Source: Streptomyces sp. TRM68416
Lineage (GTDB): Bacteria; Actinomycetota; Actinomycetes; Streptomycetales; Streptomycetaceae
Direction of reading: 5' to 3'
Assembly (NCBI RefSeq): GCF_014596915.1
Contig: NZ_JACVWU010000001.1
Coordinates: 372,001-436,000, forward strand
Length of the DNA: 64,000 bases
Positions 28,120 through 36,818 of this stretch are shown here, one piece after another (position 1 is the stretch's first letter; the number at the start of each line of letters is the position of its first letter). The notes below the pieces were generated by a model. It made no database searches. It saw nothing but the letters and a program-made list of their open reading frames with translations, and had not been told where the DNA came from. Both the position numbers and the translations under genes were made by a program.

Positions 28120-29360
28120 GCACGGATGTGACCGCCAAGACGCCGGCCCCGGCGCCGCCCGGCAAGGGCGGTGCGGGCACCGGGGACGGACTGCTCCAGC
28201 TGGTGATCGACGGCATGCGCCGCAACATGCGCCAGTACGGCATGCTGATCGCCCTCGGTCTGATCGTGGCGCTGTTCGCCGTGTGGACCGACGGCGACCT
28301 GCTGCTGCCGCGCAACGTCTCCAACCTGGTCCTGCAGAACAGCTACATCCTGATCCTCGCGATCGGCATGATGCTCGTCATCATCGCGGGCCACATCGAC
28401 CTCTCGGTCGGCTCGCTGACGGCGTTCATCGGCTCGATGGCCGCCGTGTTCATGGTGAAGAACGATCTGCCCTGGCCGGTCGCGGTCATCCTCTGTCTCG
28501 CCATGGGCGCGGTCGCGGGCGCGGTACAAGGGTTCTTCATCGCCTACGGAGGCATGCCCTCGTTCATCGTCACCCTCGCGGGCATGCTGATCTTCCGCGG
28601 TCTGACGGAGATCTTCCTGGAGGGCCAGACCCTCGGCCCGTTCCCGGAGGGCCTGCAGAAGGTGTCCAACGGCTTCATGCCCGAGGTCGGCCCGGACACC
28701 AACTACCACAATCTCACCCTGCTGCTCGGGTTCGGGCTGATCGCGTTCGTGGTCTTCCAGGAGTTCCGTGACCGGCGCCGCCAGCAGGAGTTCGCGCTGG
28801 AGGTCCCGCCGCTCAACCTCTTCCTGCTGAAGCTGGTCGCGATCGGCGCGGCGATCCTCACGGTGACGATGCTGCTCGCCAGCTACAAGGGCGCCCCGTA
28901 CGTCCTGCTGGTCCTCGGTGTGCTGCTGGTCGGCTTCGGCTACGTCATGCGCAACGTGGTCATCGGCCGCCACATCTACGCCATCGGCGGCAATCTTCCC
29001 GCGGCCAAGCTGTCGGGTGTGAAGGACAAGAAGGTCACCTTCCTGGTCTTCATGAACATGGGCATGCTCGCGGCCCTGGCGGGTCTGGTCTTCGCCGCCC
29101 GCTTCAACGCGGCCTCGCCCAAGGCCGGCCTCAACTTCGAACTGGAGGCGATCGCGGCCTCGTTCATCGGCGGCGCGTCGATGAGCGGCGGTGTCGGCAC
29201 CGTCCTCGGTGCGATCATCGGCGGTCTGGTCCTGGGTGTGCTGAACAACGGTATGAACCTCGTCGGCATCGGCACCGACTGGCAGCAGGTCATCAAGGGC
29301 ATGGTGCTGCTGGCCGCGGTCGGGTTCGACGTGTGGAACAAGCGCAAGGTCGGTTCATAA
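28116..29360 (+). CDS. gguB: sugar ABC transporter permease (GguB/XylH type)
   Basis: A 414-residue permease with about ten hydrophobic segments. It contains the family signatures [27 protein letters not shown] and [22 protein letters not shown]. It pairs with the upstream ATPase and ChvE-type binding protein. The 4-base ATGA overlap shows translational coupling. A clear terminator follows 8 bases after the stop. Confidence 0.93.
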
Positions 29361-29367
29361 GTCGCTC

Positions 29368-29391
29368 GGGCCCCGCCAGAAGGCGGGGCCC
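29368..29391 (+). terminator. hairpin terminator after the sugar importer
   Basis: A 10-bp perfect stem GGGCCCCGCC / GGCGGGGCCC with loop AGAA is followed by a pyrimidine-rich tail ending CCTTT. The next gene starts 24 bases later, so some read-through into the epimerase may occur. Confidence 0.82.
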
Positions 29392-29414
29392 GCTTCCTTT
29401 GCAGGAGCCGCAAC

Positions 29415-30560
29415 ATGGAACTGAGCAGACGTACCGTCATGGCCGGGGCCGCCGCCGCCGGTGTCACCGCCGCCGTCAGCGGCACCGCCCACGCGACGGG
29501 AGGCAAGAAGCCGGTGAAGTCGCTCTTCGGCAAACTCGCCGACGGCACCAAGATCTACCGCTGGTCCCTGGAGAACGGCGGCACTCGCCTGAAGGTCCTC
29601 TCCTACGGCGGAATCGTCCAGTCCCTGGAGATCCCCGACCGGCGCGGCCGGTACGCGAACGTCTCCCTGGGCTTCGACAACATCGAGGACTACGTCGCGA
29701 ACAGCCCGTACTTCGGGGCGCTGATCGGCCGCTTCGGCAACCGGATCGCCAACGGCCGCTTCACCCTCGACGGCAAGACCTACCAACTGTCCGTGAACGA
29801 CGGCGAGAACAGCCTGCACGGCGGCGCCCAGGGCTTCGACAAGCGGGTCTGGGACATCGAGCCGTTCACCAAGGGCTCGGACGTCGGCCTGCACCTGTAC
29901 TACACGAGCGTCGACGGCGAGATGGGCTACCCCGGCACGCTGCGCACCAAGGTCACCTACACCCTGACCCGGCACGGCGACTGGCGCATCGACTACGCGG
30001 CCACCACCGACAAGGCCACCGTCGTCAACCTCACCAGCCACGTCTACTGGAACCTGGCCGGCGAGTCCAGCGGCACGATCTACGACCACGAGCTGTCCAT
30101 CGCCGGATCCCGCTACACGCCCGTCGACTCGGGCCTGATCCCCACCGGCGAGCTGGCCAAGGTGGCGGGCACCCCCTTCGACTTCCGCAGCACCAAGACC
30201 GTCGGCAAGGACATCCGGGTCGCCCACCAGCAACTGCTGTACGGCAAGGGCATCGACCACAACTGGGTGCTCGACAAGGGGATCACCCGCAAGCCGGAGT
30301 GGGTGTCGACCCTGCGCGACCCGTCCTCCGGCCGCACCATGAAGATCGCGACCACCGAGCCGGGCCTGCAGTTCTACTCGGGCAACTTCCTCGACGGCAC
30401 CCTCGTCGGCACGGGCGGCACGATCTACCGGCAGGGCGACGCCCTGTGCCTGGAGACCCAGCACTACCCGGACTCCCCCAACCAGCCGTCGTTCCCCTCG
30501 ACCGTGCTGCGGCCGGGGCAGACGTACCGTTCCACGACGGTTCACTCGTTCCGCGCGTGA
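29415..30560 (+). CDS. exported aldose 1-epimerase
   Basis: A 381-residue mutarotase with a Tat signal (SRRTVMAGAAAAGVTAA), so it is probably folded before export. Catalytic features are LHGGAQGFDKRVWD, NLTSHVYWNLAG (His) and CLETQHYPDSPN (Glu). It would equilibrate sugar anomers outside the cell, supplying the form taken up by the importer encoded just upstream. It is clearly related to the cytoplasmic epimerase at 10294-11274. GCAGGAG precedes the ATG. Confidence 0.9.
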   Translation: MELSRRTVMAGAAAAGVTAAVSGTAHATGGKKPVKSLFGKLADGTKIYRWSLENGGTRLKVLSYGGIVQSLEIPDRRGRYANVSLGFDNIEDYVANSPYFGALIGRFGNRIANGRFTLDGKTYQLSVNDGENSLHGGAQGFDKRVWDIEPFTKGSDVGLHLYYTSVDGEMGYPGTLRTKVTYTLTRHGDWRIDYAATTDKATVVNLTSHVYWNLAGESSGTIYDHELSIAGSRYTPVDSGLIPTGELAKVAGTPFDFRSTKTVGKDIRVAHQQLLYGKGIDHNWVLDKGITRKPEWVSTLRDPSSGRTMKIATTEPGLQFYSGNFLDGTLVGTGGTIYRQGDALCLETQHYPDSPNQPSFPSTVLRPGQTYRSTTVHSFRA

Positions 30561-30650
30561 CCCGAGTGTGATCAACCCTCACAGCGGGTACACAACTTCT
30601 CAACATTTTCACAGAGGTTGAACGGCGACCCAAAGCCGTCCGTATGTACG

Positions 30651-30680
30651 GGTGGCCCGCGCTCCCCCGCGCGGGCCACC
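30651..30680 (+). promoter_or_regulatory. 12-bp hairpin in the leader of the aminotransferase gene
   Basis: GGTGGCCCGCGC / GCGCGGGCCACC (30651-30662 and 30669-30680) forms a perfect stem 7 bases before the GGAGG of the aminotransferase. It could be a transcription attenuator or shape ribosome access. The 137-bp gap also holds a possible promoter, TTGAAC (30618) to TATGTA (30643) with a long 19-base spacer. Confidence 0.55.
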
Positions 30681-30697
30681 CACAGACGGAGGTTGCC

Positions 30698-32338
30698 TTG
30701 GCTGAGAACGTCACCTCGCTGTTCCGCAGCACGGCGGCGCACAGCCCCTCGATGGCCGCGCTGACCCGCGAGGGCGGTGACGGATCCGGGCCGATCGACT
30801 TCTGCATCCCGTGCAACCCGTACTTCCCCACGCCCGCCATGTTCGACGACATGGCGGGCCGGTTGCGCGACATCATCACGTACTACCCCAGCAGCGCGGA
30901 CACGATCACGGCCGAGCTGTGCAACCTCCTCCAACTCCCGCCGCAGGCCGTGGCGATGGGCAACGGCTCGACCGAACTGATCACCTGGATCGACCACCTG
31001 CTCGTCCGCGAGTCCCTCGCCGTCCCCGTCCCCACCTTCGGCCGCTGGACCGACCAGCCCATGGAGACCGGCAAGCGGGTCGACATGTTCCCGCTCCAGG
31101 AGTCCAGCGGCTTCGCCCTCGACCTCGCCCAGTACGCCGAGTTCATCCGCGCCAGGGGCACCCGGGTCGCGGTGATCTGCAACCCGAACAACCCCGACGG
31201 CGGCTTCCTGCACAAGCATGCCCTCGTGCAGTTCATGGACGCCATGGCCGACCTCGACCTGGTCGTCATCGACGAGTCCTTCCTGGAGTTCGCCGACGCG
31301 GAGGCCGAGCCGTCGGTGGTCCAGGAGGCCATGCTGCGTCCCAACGTGATCGTGCTGCGCAGCCTGGGCAAGAACTTCGGCCTGCACGGCATACGGTTCG
31401 GCTACCTCGTCGCCAACCCGGCACTCGCGGGCCGGGTCCGCTCGATGCTGCCCAAGTGGAACCTCAACGCCTTCGCCGAGCACGTCGTCTTCATGCTCAA
31501 GAACCACGGCCAGGAGTACGCGGAGAGCCTCCACCAAGTGCGCCGCGACCGCCTGGACATGGCGAGCCAGCTCGCCGCCCTCCCCGGCCTCACCGTCTAT
31601 CCCTCCCAGGGCAACTTCCTCTTCGTACGCCTCCCCGTGGGCGCCGAGGGCACCGTGGTCCGCGACCGGCTCCTCACCGAACACCGCATCCTCGTCCGCG
31701 AGTGCGGCAACAAGATCGGCTCGTCCAGCCGCTTCCTGAGACTCGTGGTGCGCCCCCAGACGGACGTGCGTCGCCTGGTGTCCGGCCTGGAACAGGTGCT
31801 CTACGGGACCAGGAGGGGAGCCGCCGTACCCGAGCTGGCTACCGGGACCAGCTACAGCTCGGGTACGGCGGCCGTGGACCGGTTGGTCAGCTCGACGAAC
31901 GGGGCGGGGATCCAGGGGCTCGCGGCGCAGGCGGTGGGGGGCGGGGGCGGGACGCCGATGCCGACGCCCGCACCGACGCCGACGCCCGTACCTGCGCCGA
32001 CGCCGATGCCGACGCCTTCTCCGACCCCGGCCCCGGCGCCGATGCCCGCCGCGGCTGCTCCGGCATCGGTGGCCTTTCCCGCACCGGCGGCCTATCCGAC
32101 GCCGATGCCCCCGGCACCGGCCCCGATTCCGGCACCGGCCCCCGCTCCGGCTCCGGCCGCGGTTCCGGCCGCGGCGGCGGCGACCGGCCCGACACCGCCC
32201 GGTGTCCCGGCCCGCGGGGGCCTCACGGCCGCCCAGGTCCGCGGCACGACCGGCCCCGGCCTGACCCCCGCCCCCGCCACCGGCTGGCCCAACAACCCCC
32301 GCTGGCCGAACGCGGCGGGAATGGGACAGACCGGCTGA
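30698..32338 (+). CDS. PLP-dependent class I/II aminotransferase with proline-rich tail
   Basis: A 546-residue protein. Residues 1 to about 370 are a fold-type I aminotransferase of histidinol-phosphate type: ICNPNNPDGGFL (cofactor Asn/Pro loop), VVIDESFLEF (Asp), the PLP-lysine in RSLGKNFGLHG, and a C-terminal Arg region RFLRLVVRP. From about residue 395 a low-complexity Pro/Ala/Thr tail runs to the end (PTPAPTPTPVPAP and similar), encoded by degenerate repeats at about 31950-32200. The tail is not part of the enzyme and may be a flexible or protein-binding arm. TTG at 30698 follows GGAGG. The substrate is unknown. Confidence 0.85.
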   Translation: MAENVTSLFRSTAAHSPSMAALTREGGDGSGPIDFCIPCNPYFPTPAMFDDMAGRLRDIITYYPSSADTITAELCNLLQLPPQAVAMGNGSTELITWIDHLLVRESLAVPVPTFGRWTDQPMETGKRVDMFPLQESSGFALDLAQYAEFIRARGTRVAVICNPNNPDGGFLHKHALVQFMDAMADLDLVVIDESFLEFADAEAEPSVVQEAMLRPNVIVLRSLGKNFGLHGIRFGYLVANPALAGRVRSMLPKWNLNAFAEHVVFMLKNHGQEYAESLHQVRRDRLDMASQLAALPGLTVYPSQGNFLFVRLPVGAEGTVVRDRLLTEHRILVRECGNKIGSSSRFLRLVVRPQTDVRRLVSGLEQVLYGTRRGAAVPELATGTSYSSGTAAVDRLVSSTNGAGIQGLAAQAVGGGGGTPMPTPAPTPTPVPAPTPMPTPSPTPAPAPMPAAAAPASVAFPAPAAYPTPMPPAPAPIPAPAPAPAPAAVPAAAAATGPTPPGVPARGGLTAAQVRGTTGPGLTPAPATGWPNNPRWPNAAGMGQTG

Positions 32339-32356
32339 CGAGGAGCCAAGAGGGAG

Positions 32357-32812
32357 TCACAGCCACTTCGGTACGTCGACCTCCGCCCGGACGGTCTTGC
32401 CGGGCGACGGGTCCCGGTCCACCACCTCCCAGCGGTCGGCGAACGCCTGGACGAGGACGAGGCCACGCCCGTACTCGTCCAGGAGCCGGGGCGGCCGTAC
32501 GTCCGCGGGGGCGGGCGGACGCCCGTCGGCGTAGGTGTCACTGACCTCGACGCGGACACTCCCGGTGACGAGGGACAGCCGCAGTTCGAAGTCCCGGCCG
32601 GGAACACGGGCGTGCGTCACGGCATTCGCGGCCAACTCCGCGACGATCGCCGCGACGGCCTCCGACACGTCCGTACCGTGCGGGATGCCCCAGAGGTCGA
32701 GCTGACTCCGGGCCAGATGGCGAGCGAGGCGGGCCCCTCGCGGCGTGGCGGTGAGGCGCTGCGTGAACACACGTACGGTGACCGGCGACTGAGGGATGCG
32801 CGGAGCGTGCAT
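32357..32812 (-). CDS. HATPase anti-sigma-factor-like protein (RsbW/SpoIIAB type)
   Basis: A 151-residue GHKL ATPase-like protein. The N box is VAELAANAVTHA and the G1 box region is VEVSDTYADGRPP, with GRGLVLVQAFADRW as the G2 region. Such proteins act as anti-sigma or regulatory kinases and are typical partners of WhiJ-like regulators in Streptomyces. It is divergent from the XRE and DUF397 pair, which fits that module. The stop is 18 bases from the convergent aminotransferase stop. Confidence 0.85.
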   Translation of the reverse strand: MHAPRIPQSPVTVRVFTQRLTATPRGARLARHLARSQLDLWGIPHGTDVSEAVAAIVAELAANAVTHARVPGRDFELRLSLVTGSVRVEVSDTYADGRPPAPADVRPPRLLDEYGRGLVLVQAFADRWEVVDRDPSPGKTVRAEVDVPKWL

Positions 32813-32941
32813 GCGCCCAATCTGGCCTCCGCACGGGCCCCTTCACCAGGTCGGCGATGCGTACGCTGGCGGGCGTACGCGGTGACGGACTGGACAGTAC
32901 GCGTGACCCACCGTAACCATAGCCGGGGGAGGTGATCGGCA

Positions 32942-33769
32942 GTGGTCGATGGCATGGGTGGCGAACCGGAGTCCTCCGACAGTCTGCGGACTTTCGGAGC
33001 CGTCGTACAAGCCCTGCGGGAACACGCCGGGTTGAGCCGGGAGGAGTTCGGGGAGCGGGTGGGGCTCTCCAAGCACACGGTGGCATCGATCGAGCAGGGA
33101 CGGCGGATGCCGGACCCGCGGTTCGGGGAGCGGGCGGAGGGGGCGCTGGGGAACACGGGCGCGCTGACGAGGGCGGAGCGGCATCTGGCTCGTCAGCCGG
33201 GGTTGGCGACTTGGTTCCGGCAATGGGCTCGGCTGGAGGCTACGGCCATCACGCTCTGCACGTACGAATGCCGGTTGATTCCGGGGCTGTTGCAGACGGA
33301 GGCGTACGCACGCCAGCTGTTCGACGATGAGCTGCCGCCGCTGAGCGACGAGCAGATCGAGGCTCAGTGGGTGGCACGGGCCGAACGGCAACGACTGCTG
33401 CGGGAACGGCCGAACACCGAGTTCAGCTTCATTCTCGAAGAGCACCTGTTTCTGCGGCATACAGGCGGCGTTGACGTCACACGGGAACTCATCGACCACG
33501 TGCTGGAGATCAGCGCCCTCCGGAACATCGAAATCCAGATCATGCCGGTGATGCGGGAGTCACATGCCGGGCTGCATGGGCCCATGCAGTTGCTGGAGAG
33601 CCCCGACAACAAGTGGTTCGCGTACATCGAGGGCCCGGAATGCGGCCAGTTCATCTCCGACCCGAAGGTGGTGGGCATCCTCCAGAGGCGGTATGCCAGG
33701 ATGCGTGCGCAGGCTCTCTCACCCGAAGACTCCGTGAGCCTGCTGCGGCAGTTGCGAGGAGACGTATGA
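32942..33769 (+). CDS. XRE helix-turn-helix regulator with DUF5753 (WhiJ-like)
   Basis: A 275-residue regulator. The N-terminal HTH is VVQALREHAGLSREEFGERVGLSKHTVASIEQGRRMP, followed by the DUF5753 ligand/partner domain with signature ECRLIPGLLQTEAYAR and the FSFILEE and LGLHGPMQLLE-like segments. WhiJ-type proteins affect development and antibiotic production in S. coelicolor. The GTG start follows GGGGGAGGTGATC. Its stop overlaps the DUF397 start (ATGA), so the pair is co-translated. Confidence 0.88.
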   Translation: MVDGMGGEPESSDSLRTFGAVVQALREHAGLSREEFGERVGLSKHTVASIEQGRRMPDPRFGERAEGALGNTGALTRAERHLARQPGLATWFRQWARLEATAITLCTYECRLIPGLLQTEAYARQLFDDELPPLSDEQIEAQWVARAERQRLLRERPNTEFSFILEEHLFLRHTGGVDVTRELIDHVLEISALRNIEIQIMPVMRESHAGLHGPMQLLESPDNKWFAYIEGPECGQFISDPKVVGILQRRYARMRAQALSPEDSVSLLRQLRGDV

Positions 33770-33993
33770 GCACCAGCGAACTGATGTGGTTCAAGTCGAG
33801 CTACAGCAGCAGTGGTTCGGGCGACTGCGTCGAGGTCGCCCGAACCCCCGCCACCATCCACGTCCGCGACTCCAAGAACACCCAGAGCGGCCAGCTCATG
33901 CTATCTCTCACCGCCTGGGCCGGTTTCCTGGCCTACGCGGGCGCTACGACTTCCGCGGGCACTCCTTCCACGCCATGTGGTACACGGTGCTGA
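33766..33993 (+). CDS. DUF397 small protein, atypical C-terminus
   Basis: A 75-residue DUF397 protein, the usual small partner of WhiJ-like regulators. The family signatures are LMWFKSSYSSSGSGDCVEVA and VRDSKN, followed by the Trp-containing end LTAWAGFLAYA. The last ~15 residues (ATTSAGTPSTPCGTRC) are not family-like and run 50 bases into the convergent DUF4360 gene. The natural stop may have been lost when the neighbouring gene arrived, or a nearby frameshift may be present. Confidence 0.8.
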   Translation: MSTSELMWFKSSYSSSGSGDCVEVARTPATIHVRDSKNTQSGQLMLSLTAWAGFLAYAGATTSAGTPSTPCGTRC

Positions 33994-34597
33994 TGTCGCC
34001 GTCGGTGGAGTCCATGGTCATGAAGCTGACCTTGTCCGGCGAGGAGGAGCCGGCGTTGACGCGAAGCTCGGTGTTGATGTTGAAGTTGCGCTGAACTCCG
34101 CAGGGTGCCCAGACGAGTTGGGCCCAGTCGGTGCTGTCGGTGGCCTGCCAGTTGTCGTTGAGCGGGCCGTTGAAGGGGTGGTTGCGGAACGCCGTCTGCG
34201 GTGAGCCCTGGAAGTAGTACGAGGCTCGCTGAATGGCGCTGGCGCCGGGCTGGAGCGAGGCGAAGCCCCGGTAGTCGGCGCTGGCGATGGCGTAGGTGAA
34301 GCCCTGGGGGACGTGCACGATCAGGTTGAGCTGGCAGTTCTTGCGGAAGGCGGTGGGGTCGGAGTTGCCGCCGACCTGGGCGAGGTAGTCGCTGTAGGTC
34401 ACGGTGAAGGCTGTGTTGTCCTCCGAGACGGCGACGGCGGCCGTGCCCTGGGGGCAGCCGGAGCCGTTGACGGTGGCGACCTTGATGATGATCTTGTCCG
34501 GTGGCGGGTCGTCGAACGGGTCCGCCGCCTCCGCGGGCAGTGCGGCAACGACGAGAGCGGCGAGCGCGGCGCCGCTCAACAGAAGTCCACGCGCCAT
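33944..34597 (-). CDS. secreted DUF4360 protein
   Basis: A 217-residue exported protein. It has a signal peptide (MARGLLLSGAALAALVVAALPAEA) and then the DUF4360 pattern: VNGSGCPQGTAAVAVSEDNTAF, YSDYLAQVGG, RKNCQLNLIVHVPQGF and a C-terminal CPRKS. Several cysteines may form disulfides. The function is unknown; relatives occur in actinobacteria and fungi. It is convergent with and overlaps the DUF397 gene. GGAGGAG precedes the ATG on the minus strand. Confidence 0.83.
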   Translation of the reverse strand: MARGLLLSGAALAALVVAALPAEAADPFDDPPPDKIIIKVATVNGSGCPQGTAAVAVSEDNTAFTVTYSDYLAQVGGNSDPTAFRKNCQLNLIVHVPQGFTYAIASADYRGFASLQPGASAIQRASYYFQGSPQTAFRNHPFNGPLNDNWQATDSTDWAQLVWAPCGVQRNFNINTELRVNAGSSSPDKVSFMTMDSTDGDISTVYHMAWKECPRKS

Positions 34598-34791
34598 GGC
34601 TCCTCCTTGAGTTGGGGGGTGGCTACGCCTCCGACCGATGGTTCACCTTTGAAGGAATGGTGAGCTTCCTGTGGAGACCGGAGGCGTTCGCATCGTAGGA
34701 ATCCCTCCTTGACATGAACAGGTCGAACTCCAGCCATTCACAGGAACCCCAAAAAGGAAGATCACCAACCAGCAGGAAGCCACCACTACCC

Positions 34792-35319
34792 ATGACACTT
34801 CTCGCCGAACACAACATCACCGCCACCCCCGGCCGCCGCGTGCTGGAGGTCTACGACGCGGACGCCTACCTCGGCGACGAAGCAGCCCTGGATGCCGCGG
34901 AGGTACAGGTGGTAGCGGGCAACGGCTACCACCTGTACCTCCTCAGCCTGCAGCCGGACATGAAAGTCCAGATCACCATCCTCATCTGGGACTCCCCGCC
35001 CGCCCCGCCCGCCGAGGCCGAAGGCCACACCGACGTCAGCCTGGAATCCGAAACAGGCATCCTGGTCATCGGCCAACTCGACCGCGGCCCCGCCGACGAG
35101 ATCACCCTGCCCCGCCCCGGCGTCTACGAAGGCCACGCTTGGTGGCAGAACCGCCAAGCGGCAGCCGACTACCACGCCACCGCCCTCGATCAACTCACCG
35201 ACGACTCCCCGGACGGTCAGCTCACCGAAGCCTGGAACAACTGCCCCGTCACCGAACGCTACGTTCTCGACCTCGCCTACACCCGCGAGCCCGAACCCCT
35301 CGACGACGATGATCAATAA
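34792..35319 (+). CDS. hypothetical acidic protein
   Basis: A 175-residue acidic protein of unknown function, with no signal peptide or membrane helix. It has a beta-rich start (LLAEHNITATPGRRVLEVYDAD), strands such as VQVVAGNGYHLYLLSL and ITILIW, and a charged end LDDDDQ. A conserved-looking Trp pair lies in HAWWQNRQAAADY. ATG at 34792 is preferred; ATG 34714 has no better ribosome binding site and would add a Ser/Pro-rich stretch. Codon use fits Streptomyces. It is convergent with the next gene, 25 bases apart. Confidence 0.6.
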   Translation: MTLLAEHNITATPGRRVLEVYDADAYLGDEAALDAAEVQVVAGNGYHLYLLSLQPDMKVQITILIWDSPPAPPAEAEGHTDVSLESETGILVIGQLDRGPADEITLPRPGVYEGHAWWQNRQAAADYHATALDQLTDDSPDGQLTEAWNNCPVTERYVLDLAYTREPEPLDDDDQ

Positions 35320-35344
35320 ATGGGGCTGCGCGGAGGGAAGGGCC

Positions 35345-36235
35345 TCACTCGATGAAGACCTTCACCGAGTCGGGCCTCCCCTCGTTTCGGTTGACGCCGA
35401 TGAAGAAGTCGCTCCCGATGTGGGTGATGTCTTCGATCTCGTCGACCAGGTTGTTCCCCGGAATTCCGATATCGCTCTCCACGTCTTTTCCGGACCAGTT
35501 GTACTGGTACACCCAGTTCCATCCCGTAGTGGGCGTTGAAGTGTTGATGGACTTGGTGTTCCAGATGTAGTTCGCGGAGCAGTCGAGTCCTTGGTCGGAG
35601 CGGTTGTCGTGGCTCGTCAGGTTGCTGTTCACGAGTGTCCAGCCGCTCGTCAGGGAGCCGGAACCGGGGTGGGTCCACAGCTTGCCCAGGCGGCGGGCGG
35701 CATATTTGCCGGCTCCGCCGGCCGCCGTCGCGCTGTAGCAGAGGCCGCTGATGTTGCCGATGGGCAGGCGGACCACCTCGCTTGAGCCGATGGCTCCCGA
35801 CGAGTTCAGGTGAATGATCGTCACATCAGGGCTTGGGAACGCCGATTGACTTCCTTGGGTGGCGATCAGGGCAGGGCCCTGGCCCCGATAGTCCCGGTTG
35901 TAGGCAAGGTCGTTGCCGTGGCCGAGGGCGGGTATGGAGGTCGGCGCCCCGGCACAGGTCCAGCTGGTGCCATCCCAGGTCGAGCCGTCGCGCACCCACC
36001 TGGACAGGACCGGCTCTGCCCCGCCCGCCTTGGTGAAGATGATGTAGAGCTGGCCGCCCGAACCCGCGACCATACCTTGCATGACGGTGCGGCCCGCCTT
36101 GCACGGGCTGCTGTTCGGGATGCTCAGCCGCTCCGCCCCGCTCCTGTCCGTAGCGGCGTGGGCGGACGTTGTCGAGGTGGCGGCGATTGCGGTCAAGAGG
36201 GCCAGCACGGACGCGATACTCGGCAGTTTTTTCAC
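35345..36235 (-). CDS. secreted protein of unknown function
   Basis: A 296-residue exported protein. It has a typical signal peptide (MKKLPSIASVLALLTAIAATSTTSAHA), then a Gly/Ser/Thr/Trp-rich body with recurring beta-like segments (GGQLYIIFTKAGG, DGTSWTCAGA, GNDLAYNRDYRGQGPALIATQG, IWNTKS). The pattern suggests a lectin- or propeller-like extracellular fold. No catalytic motif is recognised. Its own upstream region has GGAGAGG before the ATG. Its codons look slightly less G+C-rich than those of its neighbours, which fits an accessory islet. Confidence 0.7.
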   Translation of the reverse strand: MKKLPSIASVLALLTAIAATSTTSAHAATDRSGAERLSIPNSSPCKAGRTVMQGMVAGSGGQLYIIFTKAGGAEPVLSRWVRDGSTWDGTSWTCAGAPTSIPALGHGNDLAYNRDYRGQGPALIATQGSQSAFPSPDVTIIHLNSSGAIGSSEVVRLPIGNISGLCYSATAAGGAGKYAARRLGKLWTHPGSGSLTSGWTLVNSNLTSHDNRSDQGLDCSANYIWNTKSINTSTPTTGWNWVYQYNWSGKDVESDIGIPGNNLVDEIEDITHIGSDFFIGVNRNEGRPDSVKVFIE

Positions 36236-36419
36236 TCGGTGCCTCTCCTTGGTGGACGTCGGGAGGAGGCTAGCCCAACCACGCGAGGCGGGATCTTGGT
36301 GCGCAGGTGCACCCTACGAACGTATGCTGGTCACTGAGGTCAACCTCCCGTGGCAGGCGGGGAGTTGATCACTCACACGATCCAGTACGGCCCGACCCGG
36401 CAGGGGGCGAAGGTAGGGC

Positions 36420-36818
36420 ATGGACGTCCAGCTCAGACTGCCCGACGATTCCGATCACGGCGAACTCAAGCAGCTCTACGACTGGTTGCTCGCGGAACGC
36501 GAACTGGGTCTTGATGCGGAGATCAGGCTCCGTGCTCAACTTCCGCCCGCCGAGGGTCCCGACGGCGATTCCACGATGGGCGATGCCTTCGACATCGTGC
36601 AGTTGGTCCTGGAGTCTGCGTTCCAGCTGACCTCGCTGGGGTTCATCATCATCGAGTTCCGCAGGGCCCGTCGGCCCCGGTCACACGTGATCGTCGAACG
36701 GGACGGGCGCCGCGCCGTCCTGCGGCCCGACGCGAGCCCCGAGGAGGTCGAAGCGTTTCTGCGGGAGCTCGACGCCATGAGCGACCCGCCCGAGGACCCG
36801 CCGGACGGCGCCAGGTGA
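36420..36818 (+). CDS. EACC1-like effector-associated protein
   Basis: A 132-residue protein resembling the 'effector-associated constant component' EACC1 of actinobacterial conflict systems. It has a charged N-terminus (LPDDSDHGELKQLYDWL), a central hydrophobic segment (FDIVQLVLESAFQLTSLGFIII, about 57-78), then a strand/helix pair HVIVERDGRRAVLRPDASPEEVEAFL. Known EACC1 genes sit beside protease or other effector genes. Here the stop overlaps the start of a caspase gene (GTGA), so the two proteins are co-translated. Assignment rests on layout and pattern recall. Confidence 0.7.
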   Translation: MDVQLRLPDDSDHGELKQLYDWLLAERELGLDAEIRLRAQLPPAEGPDGDSTMGDAFDIVQLVLESAFQLTSLGFIIIEFRRARRPRSHVIVERDGRRAVLRPDASPEEVEAFLRELDAMSDPPEDPPDGAR

